From contig NW_019211457.1 in the NCBI RefSeq assembly GCF_002443255.2, positions 48,385,233-48,449,232 on the forward strand: DNA of 64,000 nt. The letters are read 5' to 3'. Numbering within the stretch: the first letter of the stretch is position 1; each line of letters starts with the position of its first letter. Of the stretch, positions 25,901 to 39,141 are shown piece after piece. The DNA is from Varroa destructor. Lineage: Eukaryota; Arthropoda; Arachnida; Mesostigmata; Varroidae. The translations under genes and the position numbers were made by a program. Under the pieces are notes generated by a model. That model searched no databases and was not told the origin of the DNA. It worked only from the letters and a program-made list of their open reading frames with translations.

Positions 25901-28543
25901 GTGACGGCTTGGTTGAAAGGAGAAGGTGCTTTGGGATATATGGACGACTGCGCCACATCAGTTCATCGATAACAAAACAGAAAAAGTAGCTCGAATATAA
26001 CCTAGGCAGCATCACGACGAGCAATCACTTATATAACCCACTTCTCATTATTACTCAAAGCAACTATGAACAGCGAAATGGAATTCTAGATCATAGTTAA
26101 ACTAAATAAGAATCTATGTCTAAATAGTATGTTTGATGTTAATAACAGAAAACAACGACAAAGAAATTGTTTAGCTGAAAATGTAGTTGTACCATGGATA
26201 TATTTAAATTTTTCCTATCTAACAGTGTGTTAACGTTGTTAAGTTATTCTTTTGTGCTTCTCTTTGCGAATTCCTCGTATTTGCTTTTGATATTCCCCAT
26301 TAATGTGAACATTACATCTATCTTTGTCCTAGTTTTGTTTAATTCCCTGTATCGTCGCAACAGGACATCTTCGAAATTGTCGACAGTTAAATCTTGCATA
26401 TAGTTTTTCAAGGAAAAAAGGTCCATGCAACGAAACAATCTTAGCTAATGACTTTTCGTCTCCTCCGCCAAACGGATACTTATTTTTCCCAAACATTAAA
26501 ATTGCCTCTTAAAAAGAATAACTTCCGAAATTTGTACCTACAGCTATTTGAGTTCACAGTTATTTTTATGTGACTCAGTGTGCGACTGGTCCTGCAAAAT
26601 ACATCTGCTGGAACTACCGCTTCCGGCCATTGCGAATATTATCATTGCAATTCGCTACACGCTGTAACCCGACATTAATATACCGGAATTTCCAATGTCA
26701 TAAAGAATAAGAAAATTTAACATAAAATATTTTATTTTTAGGAACTCAAGTTGCTTATCTCCATAGTAAACGCATTAGAGCCTACACTGTCAGTTGGACC
26801 ATGTTAACAACGATGCGTGCTTTAGTTATTGAACTCATAAAGAACCAAAAGGGTGTCCATAGGTTCAGGTGCTCCATCCAGCAAATCTTTAGGCACGAGC
26901 ATGGCTCTGGCATTCAACGATTCGAGTACTTTTCCGTCACGGATTGCCTAGATTTTGATACAAAATTTTTTTTTTTACACAAAAAAATTAATTTCTGATA
27001 TTCAATTGAAGGAAAAATCGTATTAAAACAAAATGTATGAAAATAACCTTTAAATGTCGAGTATCAGCAACGATGAAATTCTTATCCATAGCTAATGACG
27101 GTATTTCGCCGCTGCGAATGCACTTTTTACTTAACGCAAGTACAAAGTTGAACATCGTTAAAGAGTCCAACTGTATTTGGCCGAAGTTGATTTTTGCCTG
27201 CTCGATGATCATGTCTGTTAAGCGCACGAATACTAGAAATGATTGGCCATTCAGTGTCATCTTCGTAATTGCGAAGTATGGGATGGAATCATCGTGGTTT
27301 GGTGACATCAACCAATAATTTCCAGGTGCTTCACTTATCTGCAACATGGGTATTCAGAATCAAGAATAATACTGAAATATTATTGAAGAAACTGTGGGAA
27401 AATTGAGTGAAAAAGAAAGCACTCTAGTTCTCAGTTATTCTGTAGGAGTATTTTAGTAAATAATAAAAATATTTATATAACGATTATAAAAAGAACGTAC
27501 TTACAAGGCTCTAATTCACCTGTAGATGAATGGTACACCGGTATGTTAATGGTTTACAATTCTAGATAACTAACGAAAATAATTTTCCTTTCCCCAAACA
27601 GCATAAATCGTAGCAACCTATAGTCTCAACGTTACAATGAAAAAGTGCTGTAAATTGGCAGTAACATTTACATAAGCTGCTTTCAGTTAGGAAAAGTGCA
27701 ATTGAAACAGATGCTACTTCCACTGTAAGTTCAATTTTCCAAGTGTAGATTTATCTATTATCAATAATGGTTCATCTACCACCGAATATTAGTATTATTG
27801 GATATACCTGTTTATAATAGAACAATGCCGATAGTAATTTGTCCATCGCTGTTTAGTATAGGGTTATTGTTTTCTGAGACAGCAGATTTTACTGTCTGGG
27901 CTACATAGTAGGAGATGACAAAACTGTGTAATTTTTAATAATAAAAAACTCGACGTGGTTTGTATTCTGAATACGGGACCATTAATCTGCAAAAATTTTG
28001 GACTTGCCACGAGGGACTAAATTAATACTAGCAGCAGGTATTTACGCGAATTTCTAGATTAACTTTCAAGTACCGAACATTATCAATAATAGATAGCTTC
28101 TACTATTGATCATAAATATAAATCGTTTTATGTGCTGGCACAAAAAGTACTTTACGTACAAACTTCTTTACGAAGTTTGTTTCGCTTTTTTCCATCAAAA
28201 CTTACTAGATCTTGCACCATTTGCAATCTAGGGTCTGCTCAGATAACTTCGAAATGGGCTATCCTTTAGATCTCAAAGCAAATAAATGACAGTTTAACAC
28301 ATCACAAATCCGGTACAGAAGATGAAAGTAAATGCACCGGTATCTTTCCGTAATTATTTTCTGGTTAGTGCTTACATTACCTACCGGGTTAAGGACGTAC
28401 GGTTGTACTAGCTCCTTCTCTATCTTCTCTGGAAGGATGAAAACGCCGTCACATACTTTAATTACGTCATGTATCAATTTCGAGTTCGATAGATTCAACA
28501 CAAAACCAGCGAAAACAAACAGAATTAGTCCCTTCGGGAACAT
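22991..28543 (-). CDS. candidate six-exon gene, secreted or membrane protein of unknown family
   Basis: Proposed minus-strand join: 28543-28385, 27338-27048, 26444-26316, 25283-25235, 23693-23577, 23247-22991 (1002 nt, 333 residues, stop TGA). Each inner border has GT or AG, and the phases fit (0, 0, 0, 1, 1). The first residues look like a signal peptide: MFPK, then the hydrophobic run GLILFVFAGFVLNL, then SNS. The later part is polar and helix-like, with YRELNKTRTKID, GVFLVENIVFISNIHYLL and RRTLSEMEAYKDF. The end, TEHLDDFYSILTIVF, faintly recalls the lobe-2 end and last membrane entry of ionotropic receptors, but channel segments are not found and the last hydrophobic run is cut short. The family is not recognised. 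Several borders (26444 acceptor, 28385 and 23577 donors) are weak, so exons may be missing or wrong. Confidence 0.4.
25498..25676. mobile_element. MITE-like element with 49-bp terminal inverted repeats
   Basis: The left arm (25498-25546) begins GTCGCCTT. The reverse complement of the right arm (25628-25676) also begins GTCGCCTT. By hand alignment 37 of 49 bases match, including the exact block GCACACGGACG. The 81-bp centre is AT-rich and non-coding. The total size of 179 bp fits a non-autonomous DNA transposon. No clear target-site duplication is seen, so the superfamily is unassigned. It lies in a proposed intron of the candidate minus-strand gene. Confidence 0.65.
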
Positions 28544-28689
28544 ATTAGACAGGTAAAACTTCGTTTACAAGGATATTTTGGGTATGCCGTCAGATCTAAT
28601 AGAGATTTCAGAGAGATACTATCATAACAACAAACTGAAAAATTTCTGTCTTCTAAAAATCACGATTCCTCTCGGGTTATCTGGATTAC

Positions 28690-28695
28690 TTTATA
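28690..28695 (-). promoter_or_regulatory. possible TATA box of the candidate secreted-protein gene
   Basis: TATAAA on the minus strand, about 147 nt ahead of the proposed ATG at 28543. It would favour a separate gene starting there rather than continuation from the upstream pieces. The base composition makes chance occurrence likely. Confidence 0.15.
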
Positions 28696-28814
28696 TGGCA
28701 GAGCCATTATAAAATTATTAAAAACGAGCAATAAGTTTTTTTTATAACTTAGACAAAATGTATTATAACCATCATCTGCTATGGTGATCTTTAGTAACAG
28801 GAAATGGCACTTAC

Positions 28815-29501
28815 GAAGTTTTTATAAGAGCTACAATCTTCTAGCGCCGATGTCTTGCAATGAGCAACAATCCTTATGGTAAACTGAAAACCAATCTCGA
28901 GTATCACAAGTCCTAAACTTAATCACGCTAACCAAATGTGATCCATAGTAAATTGTAGTTGAGAACTTAAATACTTAAAAAAAATCAGAGTCTCAGGTGG
29001 ACATCGAATCCGATATATGTTCTTAGTTGTTTGATGTACGGAAAACTCTTTCGGTGAAATAATCTGGGCGCGAGTTCCGGCGTATGCGTACTTTGTTTCT
29101 TTAGTAAAATTCAAACAATCATAAGAGAGATGAACATGGCAGCATCTCTCTCGGGAACTTCAGACTGCTTTTACTGAACGCCACCGAATGCTCTCAAAAC
29201 AAAAAAAGATCAGCTGAGAACGAAGAAAGGCTGATGGAGAAATAGACATAATAAAACACAACTATTCTCGAAGGTCAATGTGATTTTGGTTTCATCCTTC
29301 AATCAAGGTTTAGGTGATAACGAACGAACAGCCGAAGACGTCTCCGTGAACGTCGAAGATCGAATCCGAGACTACCCAAGAATTATGCTCATTTAGACCT
29401 GCTGTGTGGGACCCTCCATCTAAATTGGGAACGTTTCTGGGGTACAATCTTTTCAGCAGTTCTGGGCTTTCCGGACAAAATATGTTAATAAGTTTAAAAA
29501 T
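28815..29501 (-). pseudogene. exon-like pieces with a membrane segment and in-frame TGA
   Basis: Two minus-strand pieces. Piece A (29501-29310) follows the acceptor CTTGCAG and reads FCPESPELLKRLYPRNVPNL before ending at a stop. Piece B (about 29114-28815) reads RCPPETLIFFKYLSSQLQF, then MDHIW, then a TGA at 28925-28923. It continues in the same frame with the hydrophobic run LSLGLVILEIGFQFTIRIV, a Cys pair, and a very good donor, AACTTC|GTAAGT, after 28815. Lobe-like sequence followed by a Trp and a membrane helix resembles the entry to the first membrane segment of ionotropic receptors, but this is only a shape match. The TGA suggests a broken gene, a strain allele or a base error. The piece could belong to the candidate gene downstream: its phase-0 donor fits an AG at 28559. 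Confidence 0.35.
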
Positions 29502-31009
29502 CTGCAAGCTTAGAAACTCTCCCGCAGTCATAAAATCGAAAAACGAGATAGACTAAGAACACACACAGACAATATGTAGCTATTTATATGACTACGCTCA
29601 CTCTTAGCCTGTCAGGGTTAACTAAGTGAAACTCTGAGCCATCTTTTTGTGCACTCGATCACTAAATTACGCCGTCTTAACAATATAAATCTTTATATTA
29701 TTATATAAATTTTATATAAATTATACAGTTGTACTATATCCAAGGACACTCAGGGTTGTTATTCATATTCCCAAATTACAACTGTGAGTATTTGTAACTC
29801 CAGTATAATTTTACATCACCTTTTCCAGTGGGCAAACGATAGCAATGTTTAATAGTGGTGTATTCTAGGTATAAGTGATATAGAACGAAAAGTATGAAAT
29901 ACACATTTTGGTAAGGTTCAACAAAATACGGTTCAAAGTAGCAAAGGGTAGACAAAAAGCCAAAAAGTAGCCAGATATGCCCCTATGATATTTATCACTC
30001 ACTATACCTGCTAGAAACGTTTTAACTTGTTTAAGCTCGACCCGGTCAAGAAGAGAGAGCTATGTCTGCATATCGGAATCTTTTAACATCAGAGATCTGT
30101 CTAATCCTTCTAAAGTCATGCGATTGCTACTTAAAGTAAGCCCTTTCTCATGCTACGCAGCGAAGTAATTGAACTTTACACTGACACGAGTGCAACAACC
30201 TCAAGCAAGGATTGATGTGTCACCATCAAGCAATCCTTTGAAGCCAGTAGTCGTCTTCCTAGCTATACATAGGCAGAATAAGGGTAAGAACTTATTTATG
30301 GTGATAGATGCGTTTGAGGCGTTCATCAACAACGCGAGACAAATTCTCAGGTGGCTACTCGAACTAGAGAACTCACTCAGCGTTCGCCATATTTAATGTG
30401 GTTTTATCTCCACCGTGAATCTATTGTTTGCGAAGAATGAGACTCCTCGCTTATAGGTGTTTATTGACATTTTTGCTCTACAACAAGGAGGGTAGTTAGC
30501 CTAGCTTACTATAACGTTCAAGCTTTGAATATATCTGTACGAAGCATGCCGTTGCCACAACAGATGCGTTAATACATACATATGACGTTTTATTTTATTT
30601 ATACCTTAGCTTAATATCTGTTCAGTATATTGTATATATGTTCGTTATATATAAGACCAACATGAGAGGACTTTAATAGTTTTTTTTAAATTAACGATTA
30701 ATTCTCAAGCAACCAATGAGTGTATATACAGAATGTATTTGTACATTCTTGTGGCTTTCATTTAACGCGCCGTTTATAGGTATAAACCTTAGAGTATTTA
30801 AGAGCGTGACATAAGCCATCTATTTATTTACAAGGGTTGATTAGAAAGTAGCACTGACGTTGCAAGTAGTCGAGTGACGTAGGAAAGAATTATTCACAGT
30901 ACAGGTATTAGCACTGCAACACAAATCTGTATCATTCGCAATATATGTTCCAATATTATATCAAGAATGTAACATTTCCTTCCGTAATCCCTGTGTATGA
31001 TGCATTGTG

Positions 31010-31411
31010 CTAAGATTTGTCTTCTAATTTAGTCTTTTTCTTCGTATGGGGTTCCCTGAATACCACTGATAATCCACCACTCTGAATATCACGTTCTGAT
31101 AATTTTTGACGAAGCTGAACCACTGCTCTCGCGTTTAAACACATCGCCTTGGTCTCTTTTCGAAAATGTGATCTAATCATCATATATCCGGCCTTCAATT
31201 TATCGCAACCCTCCGAAGTAGCATTCAAACTTGCAGTAAGGTATGCCGTTTCGAAATGAGCGAACGACTTTCCATAGCTGTCACTCATATTTACTCTGAC
31301 GGTTTCACTGTATGGGCCAGCAACAGCAAGCAAGCGACATTCTTTCTCCTTCAACCCCCGATTCCCCTTCCGCCACCGTTCCCTGCGCGTATTTTTTTTT
31401 ATCGAGACCAA
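31010..31411 (-). CDS. unrecognised reading frame of 133 codons
   Basis: An open minus-strand frame. The N-terminal third is Arg/Lys-rich and the middle mixed and helix-like (YMMIRSHFRKETKAMCLNAR, then LRQKLSERDIQSGGLSVV). The last codons are Lys-rich. It has no signal peptide, no membrane segment and no motif I know. An AG (CCATACAG) lies within it near 31303, so it might be an exon of the minus-strand locus downstream. A frame of this length can arise by chance in 64 kb. Confidence 0.15.
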   Translation of the reverse strand: MVSIKKNTRRERWRKGNRGLKEKECRLLAVAGPYSETVRVNMSDSYGKSFAHFETAYLTASLNATSEGCDKLKAGYMMIRSHFRKETKAMCLNARAVVQLRQKLSERDIQSGGLSVVFREPHTKKKTKLEDKS

Positions 31412-34400
31412 GAAGGAACAATGGAGTCAGGAGTTAAGTTGAAGGATAATGGCATCGCTCTCACGAAGGATATTCAACAGGCGCTGTGTTGAGGTGCCGC
31501 CCACCTGGGCACATCCCCAACTAGCAGCGGCATAATAGTCTCTGCGACGCTTCATTGAAGCTATTGAGTCTCTGGTTATTGACTACATTCCTGAGTGATT
31601 CCGTTGCTTTAGTAGGGTATAGAGCTTAGGGACTAGTAAGAGATATGCAATTCGAATTGCAATAATAATCTGAAGAACAATGTTATCTTTTCAAGTTTAT
31701 GAGAATAGTTTCGTTAGAACAATAAGAGGCAAGCAGTGTGAACTCGATGAAAATTATCAATCACTTGATATCGTACTGTTACACAGAGGTCTTACTTGGA
31801 ATGAATTCCTAATAGCTTTTGTCTATTATTATAGTAAGCTAAAGCGTTTTAGATGATGTAACACACAAATTCTATATGCTACTATGACTTTAACTTCGGT
31901 ATTTGTCCATGTACTAGTGGTCTCTTTGACATGATACTTTTTACCTTCAATTTATTCTTGACTGAATACCTGTATATATCAACATAATGCAATGCTAACG
32001 TATACTACACTTCTCTGTAAGATCACAAGTCTAAAACACATTAATGCTGGCATTAAAAGTGCAAGGAGTATTGACCACAAAATGGCTTCCATACACTTGT
32101 TAGACATTCATTGCTCAAAGGACTGCAGCCCAGCTACTGTTTGAGGTTTCATAACAATCTTTCAATAATTACAAAAGCAATCATTCATTTAATTGATCAT
32201 TAAAAATGAATATGCTTTAATAACGGCAATGCTATATATATTGTTGATTTGAAATAGTTGGATCCGGCATTACATATGCGTGCCTATAAACAATATATTG
32301 TATTCTATATGTATATGTATTGCATAAAAGAAGACCATGCAATCAATAAGTATTAACATACTACCGGTGTGATTATTCTTGAGTACACTAAAACAGTAGC
32401 GTGCGTATGACGTTATATAATTCTTACGAGTAACACACACACATCCAGTCCCGCGCAGCCTTTATACAACGTTGCTTTGGTTGCAGATTTGGAGATTTTA
32501 GCTTTAATCAAGCAGAATTCGAAGCAGCGCGCGGACTCTAGTTCAAGCATGTAGTGAGCCTAGATAGATGTAGTTGGATGATCCTTACCGAGAAGTCAGC
32601 TGCATTTCTCACAACAACGAATTTTTCCGATGAGGGCGAATAGTGCGCCGGTCACGGTCAAAAAGTTGCGCAAGGAGCACACTAATAACGCCAATACTTT
32701 CACAATACCTAAAAAGTTTATGCTACCACTGCTACAACAACAATAAAGTAGTCGCCGACAGCGGCAACAAGTAAAGCAAACACAAGCTTTCTAATCCCCT
32801 AGTTTTGTCACCAACTCAAGCTACAATCAACCTCTTCATTTAGAGAACTCTAACGCAGCTCACTGACTTCAATGATCTTCCCGCCGAACCACACTCACCC
32901 CCCGGCTACTGGATCATCCGCAATGGCTTTCAGAAAAGCGGTATTTTTCCTTAGATCGTTTTCTTGGGCTTTTGAGTAGTACACTAAATTGAGCCAACAC
33001 AGATCGATTTTAAGCCTTTGCATAGAGTTATAAGCAAAGCGAAATTTACCATAAAGGTCAACAATAGAAAGCTAAAGCTAATACTATCATGTTTGCTGCT
33101 AGCCCATGCAATTATGATCTTTATACTGTTTAGGTGAGTTTTTGTGCAGATCTGTATTCTTCAGTACTGCCATTAGTGTCTAGCACTACAGCTCCCTTTC
33201 GAGGCACACTGACCCTTATACATAGACACATCTATTCGCGTTGTCGAATCCCAGTTCTTGATAGGCAGGTTTATTCACGCTGTGTGGCTAGGAGCTGGCG
33301 GGTGTTGATTCCTCTTTGCCTTCCAGTGTGGAGACCGTTGAGGCGGGGTACTAGTTCAATGGGGTTGTAACTTGCTTGTTTTCCACTTGGTTGCATCAGA
33401 GGTGTCGATGTAAAGCTCTTGGCCGCTTCACTGGACCGTTCGCCTAATTCGGGCTACCGATTCAATCAAGTCAGCAGGCGACAACATATGCTAAAGTACA
33501 AGCTGTAACGACCCCTTATTAATCGCAATTCACTAGCTGCATTGCTGCTTGTAACGTTGTAAGACGTAGTTACGTTTCCAAATTGTTAGATTGTTCTCAG
33601 TGCCATATAAATCCCCTAGAAACCCGCTTCTCTTCAAATACCGAGCTTGATATTGCACGCTTATTAAAAACAAATATTTCATTATTTTTATCTAAGTAGT
33701 AATAATAAAACTTGAATTTATATCAATTTGCAAAATCAGCTTTTTAGCATTTCCGAGAAAATGCAATATGTCCAGTCGTAAATGAGTATATTTAATTACG
33801 ATATTACAGTGGTCTATTTGCAGAAATTGGCAACCGTATTTTAAGGAACAGTTTGTAAGCCAGTACGCACCGTTTCAGTAAAGCTGCTGATCAGCCATGA
33901 CATTCTAGCCTACGCTTTAAAATATTAAAAGGGACAACCTACAGACTGTTCTGTTTTGTGTACACATTGCATATAGATTGCCTCATTGAGTGTTTATTAT
34001 GAAACCGCTATTCTAAACGGACTAAACGCTATTAATCGACTTCAAAGATAGGAGCGCGCTTAACTTAAGGTATTAGATATTCGTTTCGCTTTGGATTTTA
34101 GTAACAGTTTATTGAATGAACCAGATCGCATCAGGGCTTCTATACCATTCACGCAGCACACGGCCGTTACACTACTCCGTCAGAGGAAAACAATTTCTAA
34201 ATCTAACGAAGCGATCATTCCATTAAGCTACAATGAATGAATAGTAAATTTCTTTCTTTATTCAACATTCATTAGCATATATACGTATTTAGTGTGGCGG
34301 TTTGATGTTCAGCTTAGTCCATCCTGAACATGACAGCGGAAACTGTCGCGGTCAAAACTAGTCTATAAATATAATTTTAAATGTAATAAAAAAAAAAAGT

Positions 34401-37400
34401 TTAAATATAATTCAAATAACAATTGGTAACAGCCCAGTATATGGCTCATATAGTATGTTCACGTTAATTATTTTTCAATCTCCAAAAGGTTGTCTAGGTA
34501 CGTAAACCCAGTGGGCTAAAAAATACTTTTATTAATTTGTATACGGGTTATTATACCTCATAATACAAATGGTATATATTTCTGAAAAAAATAGAGTTTT
34601 TTCATTGTGAAGTATTTGGTACAAAGAATCGATAATTTAATGTTGTAACCCCTTGTTTTCTAACCGGTCACTAGGTGATACAGAAGCTAATTAAATTGAT
34701 ATCGTTTCCCTCGACGTATATATACCTAATCCATAAATCAGGCGAAAAATGTATTCGACTTCTGTAGAAATTTGCATTTGGCTTTTCAAAAAGTAAAGAT
34801 ACTTTACTTTTGACCTTATTTTCTGGAAGGAAGCTTCGAGTTCCATCCTCAAAACCAGCACGCACTTTGGCAATATTATTCGCTGCACTATCTGGAGTTT
34901 CGAGCATGAGAATAAAGCTTAGAATATAATAGAGAAAGAGAATAAAACCACGAATCTAATAATAATCTTTTCGGCCAGCTTACGTCACTGAAAACCTATC
35001 GTAAATGAAAAAGCTGAAAACGAATTGAAAAAGTTTTCAGTACTATTAATAGTTTAATACGAAGGGTTTCCATGCGCAACGTATACTTTTACATGCGTAT
35101 ACATAGCAGAACCAAAAATGTATTGCTATATGTTCATCTTAGTCTAGTGTTCACGCACTCGTGACTGTAATGTCTGTGTGCAAGGGTGAGACAACTGTTT
35201 TGGCGATGTCGCCAGCTCTCAGGTTTCGCATACGGGGTTTCACATGACATGGCGACCCGCTCTCGAGGCTAAGTCAGTTTCGACAGCCAAAGTCTTCATT
35301 CGAATCTTGATTGTCTCGAATATCATTTTGTGCGATGAGCAAACACACATACATACACACACATATCGAAAACGACGATGCTTCAATCCTCGGATCCTGG
35401 CAGAGGGCGGATCAAACAGAGCTTTTGAGGAAAAGAGAAATCGAAGAGAAACAGCAAGTTTAAACAAGACTGCAATACAGTGTGCACCATGGCAGTCAGA
35501 GTAGCACTCGAACAAGGACAATGCCGCTTTGCGACATTCAGTCGTCAGTTCTCAGACACGTGATCTTGACCAAAGCGTGAAGAACCAACCAAATCGGAAG
35601 AAAAAAGGGACGTTAGTAGTATACGATCAAGATGCCAACTAACATTTATTTTAGAAAGCTGGAAGATCGGAATCTTTAGTTCCAAAACATTAATGTACGA
35701 AGCAAAACGTTCACGGGCAGATTATGAGGTGTTATCTTCGCCCTTGTTGCTGCTACAATTGTTTTTGCTTTTTGAGTTACTGCAAAGGACAATGAGTGGA
35801 TGGGCGTACTGAGTCAATTATCCTAGGCAGTTCACAATTGCGTCTGAATATAACGAGCATTAGCTTTAATGGCTCTTGGAGGAGCTAGGTGCATCTTTAG
35901 TAAAAATGGTCACCGCGTTAAGAGTATAGGAGGGTGATGTGCACAAACAACAAAGGTAGAAGGAGAGCGCGAAACAGAGTAATAACACTCAAACGCTTCG
36001 CTGAAGCGCAACGGAGGTCACTCAGGCGAAGCGGTATGCGTCCATATGAGAAGCAGAACATGAGGACGGGTTGCTAAGATTTAAAAGGAGTTCTCTATGG
36101 TTCCAAAATATTGTGAACGAAAAACTAGACCAATAAGCCCGACAGCTTTCAGGATCGGATCGGATACACTAGGAATCGACAAAATATTCCCGGCACGCTT
36201 GTATTGTTGTCTCACTTTTAGAGCTTGATCCGTCTGATCCCTTAGTCAACTTGAGTACGAAAGCAAAAAAATCCGCACAGATAGATAGCTCATTGCTATA
36301 TTTTATATACAGACGAATCAAAACACATCTATAGATATTGCAACTGTTTATGCTGTGGATATAATGTAGTTGATGCTTTTGCATCTTTTATGCCCGGTAT
36401 ATAGCCCGTTAGGCCGTTCAAACGGCTGGCTACTAGTGCAAAACGAAGTATGTTCACACCCGCATTCGAATGTACACCGTCATTTGTTCCGAAGTTAAGC
36501 AAGGAAACACTTACATAATTTATCTAACACCTGTAACATATCAAACGTAACCAGTTTTTGTGAAATATTTTGCTTCATGCTGCTTCTATATTAATAGCAA
36601 CACAATGCACATGTGCCAGTCAACATTATGTTGATATGCGTTCAACATAACCTGTTGAAGTTGCCTATTAACAGAGTGGGTAGAACGAGTGATTGCGAAC
36701 AGTTTGTTTTACAACAGAAATCCTTCCTTTGGAGCTCATATTCTCGTTTCGTTGTGAAGCAAAACGTCTATGGGTCTTACCTGCTCTATGTGAAAATTGC
36801 TTTTTATGTAACACCAAATCTACAATTTCAAACAACGGTTATTATTATGTTTTTGTGAACGACTTATCTCCCTAGGGCAAGAGAAGAGAGATGCAATCCG
36901 TTATTATTTGAATGGCAACTAGTTCTGAAATAACATGACGACTATTTGAAGCTTTTATAACATTGCAAATTTGTTATTCGGAGGGCCCTTTAAAAGTAAA
37001 TTGTGAACGATTCGAGTTGTATTCGGAAGTTGAAGGGAATCGACAAACCGCGGCCCTGTGGAATATTCAAATCATCATCGCGGGTGAACATTTCACTGCC
37101 ATATTAGGTTCTGGTTTATTTCTTCATTGGTGCACCTTATTTCTTACTAGAGAGGCCCACGGGATTCGGCCCGCCTACTGTTAGATATGAAAAGGAAAAA
37201 GTATTTCCAGAAAAAAGATTCAGTTAATTAAAGAATATGAACTATACGCTGCGATGGTTGATATTTCATTTATTCCAAATAATTTCGATAGAAAAATCAC
37301 AATTTTGTTAAATTGAAAAAATGTAATTGTTCAATTCCAATGTTGTGCACATTTTGACTTGCAAAAAATACTTACGAAATCTCAAACGCGTATAGCGCAA

Positions 37401-37629
37401 ATCGCTAAAGAAAGTTTTAGATCCGTCTTGTATGTAATGGAAGAAAAACCTTTCTTCCAGAAAAAGGATATATATTTAATCGGCAAAATCTCTAGTAGAA
37501 ACTCTAGCAGCCCTGAAATAAATAAGTTCGCAAAGATCACTCTACGAAAACGATTTGAATTCAACAAACAGATAAACACACATACACACTCAATATTAGT
37601 AATATAGTTGGTTACACTCGTCTCATTTA

Positions 37630-37632
<3 letters not shown>

Positions 37633-37675
<43 letters not shown>
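37633..37675. repeat. AT dinucleotide microsatellite
   Basis: About 21 uninterrupted AT units. Confidence 0.95.
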
Positions 37676-37680
<5 letters not shown>

Positions 37681-39116
37681 GGAATTATTTAACGACTGAA
37701 GTGTTAAGCCCCATAGTAGTTGGAACATTAACCGAATTTATTTGTTAACGGAATCTTTCGCGGCGACTTAATATGTCCACTAGTTGTCGAGAAAAGCTCA
37801 AAAATATTCGTGTCCATTGAACACGCCGTGGTAGAAAAATACGCTCTTGAGATATGAACATTTTTATGGTCATACATTGACATGGTAATAAGTTGTCGTT
37901 TCTTAATCAGAATGAGTCATTAAGAGTGATAAATTAATTGCAATAGAAGTTCGACAAAGGTTCATTCGTGTTTAACGCGCGGCGATTCTTCATTCAAACC
38001 TTGTGAAGTGATGCTTGGATGGCTAGCCACCCTCGAGTCGAGATAGCAAAAGTCGAAAAAGTAAATTATACATGAACAACCAATTTAGTCATCTCCCTGA
38101 CACCCTTGACTCAACCATTGACCCACAAGGTAAAAGAGGTGAAAGGAAGGGACGCACGGGGGTAGCCGTGAATGGACAGGCAATCGTCGAATATCGTTGC
38201 CCTTTCGTTTTGCGGATCCTCTCTAAGCCCCACTATCGCCGTAATAATCGTTGCCCACGTTTATCATAATAGGCGGTAATATTGATGGTTGTCATTCCTG
38301 AGAGGACGATTATTATAACAATAATAATAAATAATAATATTAAGTATAACAGTAATATTAATGAACCCCCAGGATAAAATTTGTTCGACAATGTCCACAC
38401 AATAAGCTCTTTAGTAGAAAGGCAGCAAGGCGGAGAAAAGAAAGCCAGGGAGAGAGCGTTGTTGAAAAACCGGAGCTGTACTTCTCCTTCGTTTTTGCCC
38501 CTTTAAAGCAATATGGCAAGTGATGATCCATAATTTAGTCTTACGCGGACGACGCATGTCTGTGTATAAAAATTATTCTATTGTTTTGTCTGCATGTCAA
38601 TGTCACCTCTCATTATTACGAAGGCACCGCTTGTATCTATTGTATTATTATCATTACTGTTATTGTTTTTACTGCTGTGACAATGGAGGTCATAATAGCA
38701 TCAGTTTTGAAAAAAGCAAGCCGACAGGAAGAATGCAGCATTTACGGAGCAGAAAGTATAAATTTTTCATAAAAGCAACAACTAAAAGCGAAGGAGATCG
38801 TAAAAACAATGTTTTCTTAGCAGGAGTTCTTAAAGCGAATGTCGTACAACTGTTATTAGAGATCTCACCATCTAAGAGAAAAATGAAAAACGTGCTTAGA
38901 AATCTAGGGGCATTCTGTGTTACAAAAGTTAGTACAATAAGCAAACTTCTACGCTTATTAGTTCAAAAACCGGACATGGATATTATTGAACAATTTCTTT
39001 TATAGTTTGCTTCTATTTCTTTAAAAATGTAGATACATGTAGATATATTACAATATTGATTTATAGTTTGAAGGTTAATACATTTAGACTATAATTCGCT
39101 AGGGTTAAATACGGTT

Positions 39117-39141
39117 AACCTAAATCACGCAGATTTAGGTT
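39117..39141. repeat. hairpin, 10-bp arms, 5-bp loop
   Basis: AACCTAAATC, loop ACGCA, GATTTAGGTT. It is a perfect small inverted repeat in gene-free AT-rich DNA. No role is evident. Confidence 0.5.

Noticed and set aside
27037..27318. 93-codon plus-strand frame
   Set aside because: Antisense to the minus-strand segment 27338-27048, which has splice borders at both ends.
38520..39005. 161-codon plus-strand frame
   Set aside because: Tyr/Cys-rich then Lys-rich with no motif, driven by TAT/TTA triplets; no splice partners or family resemblance.
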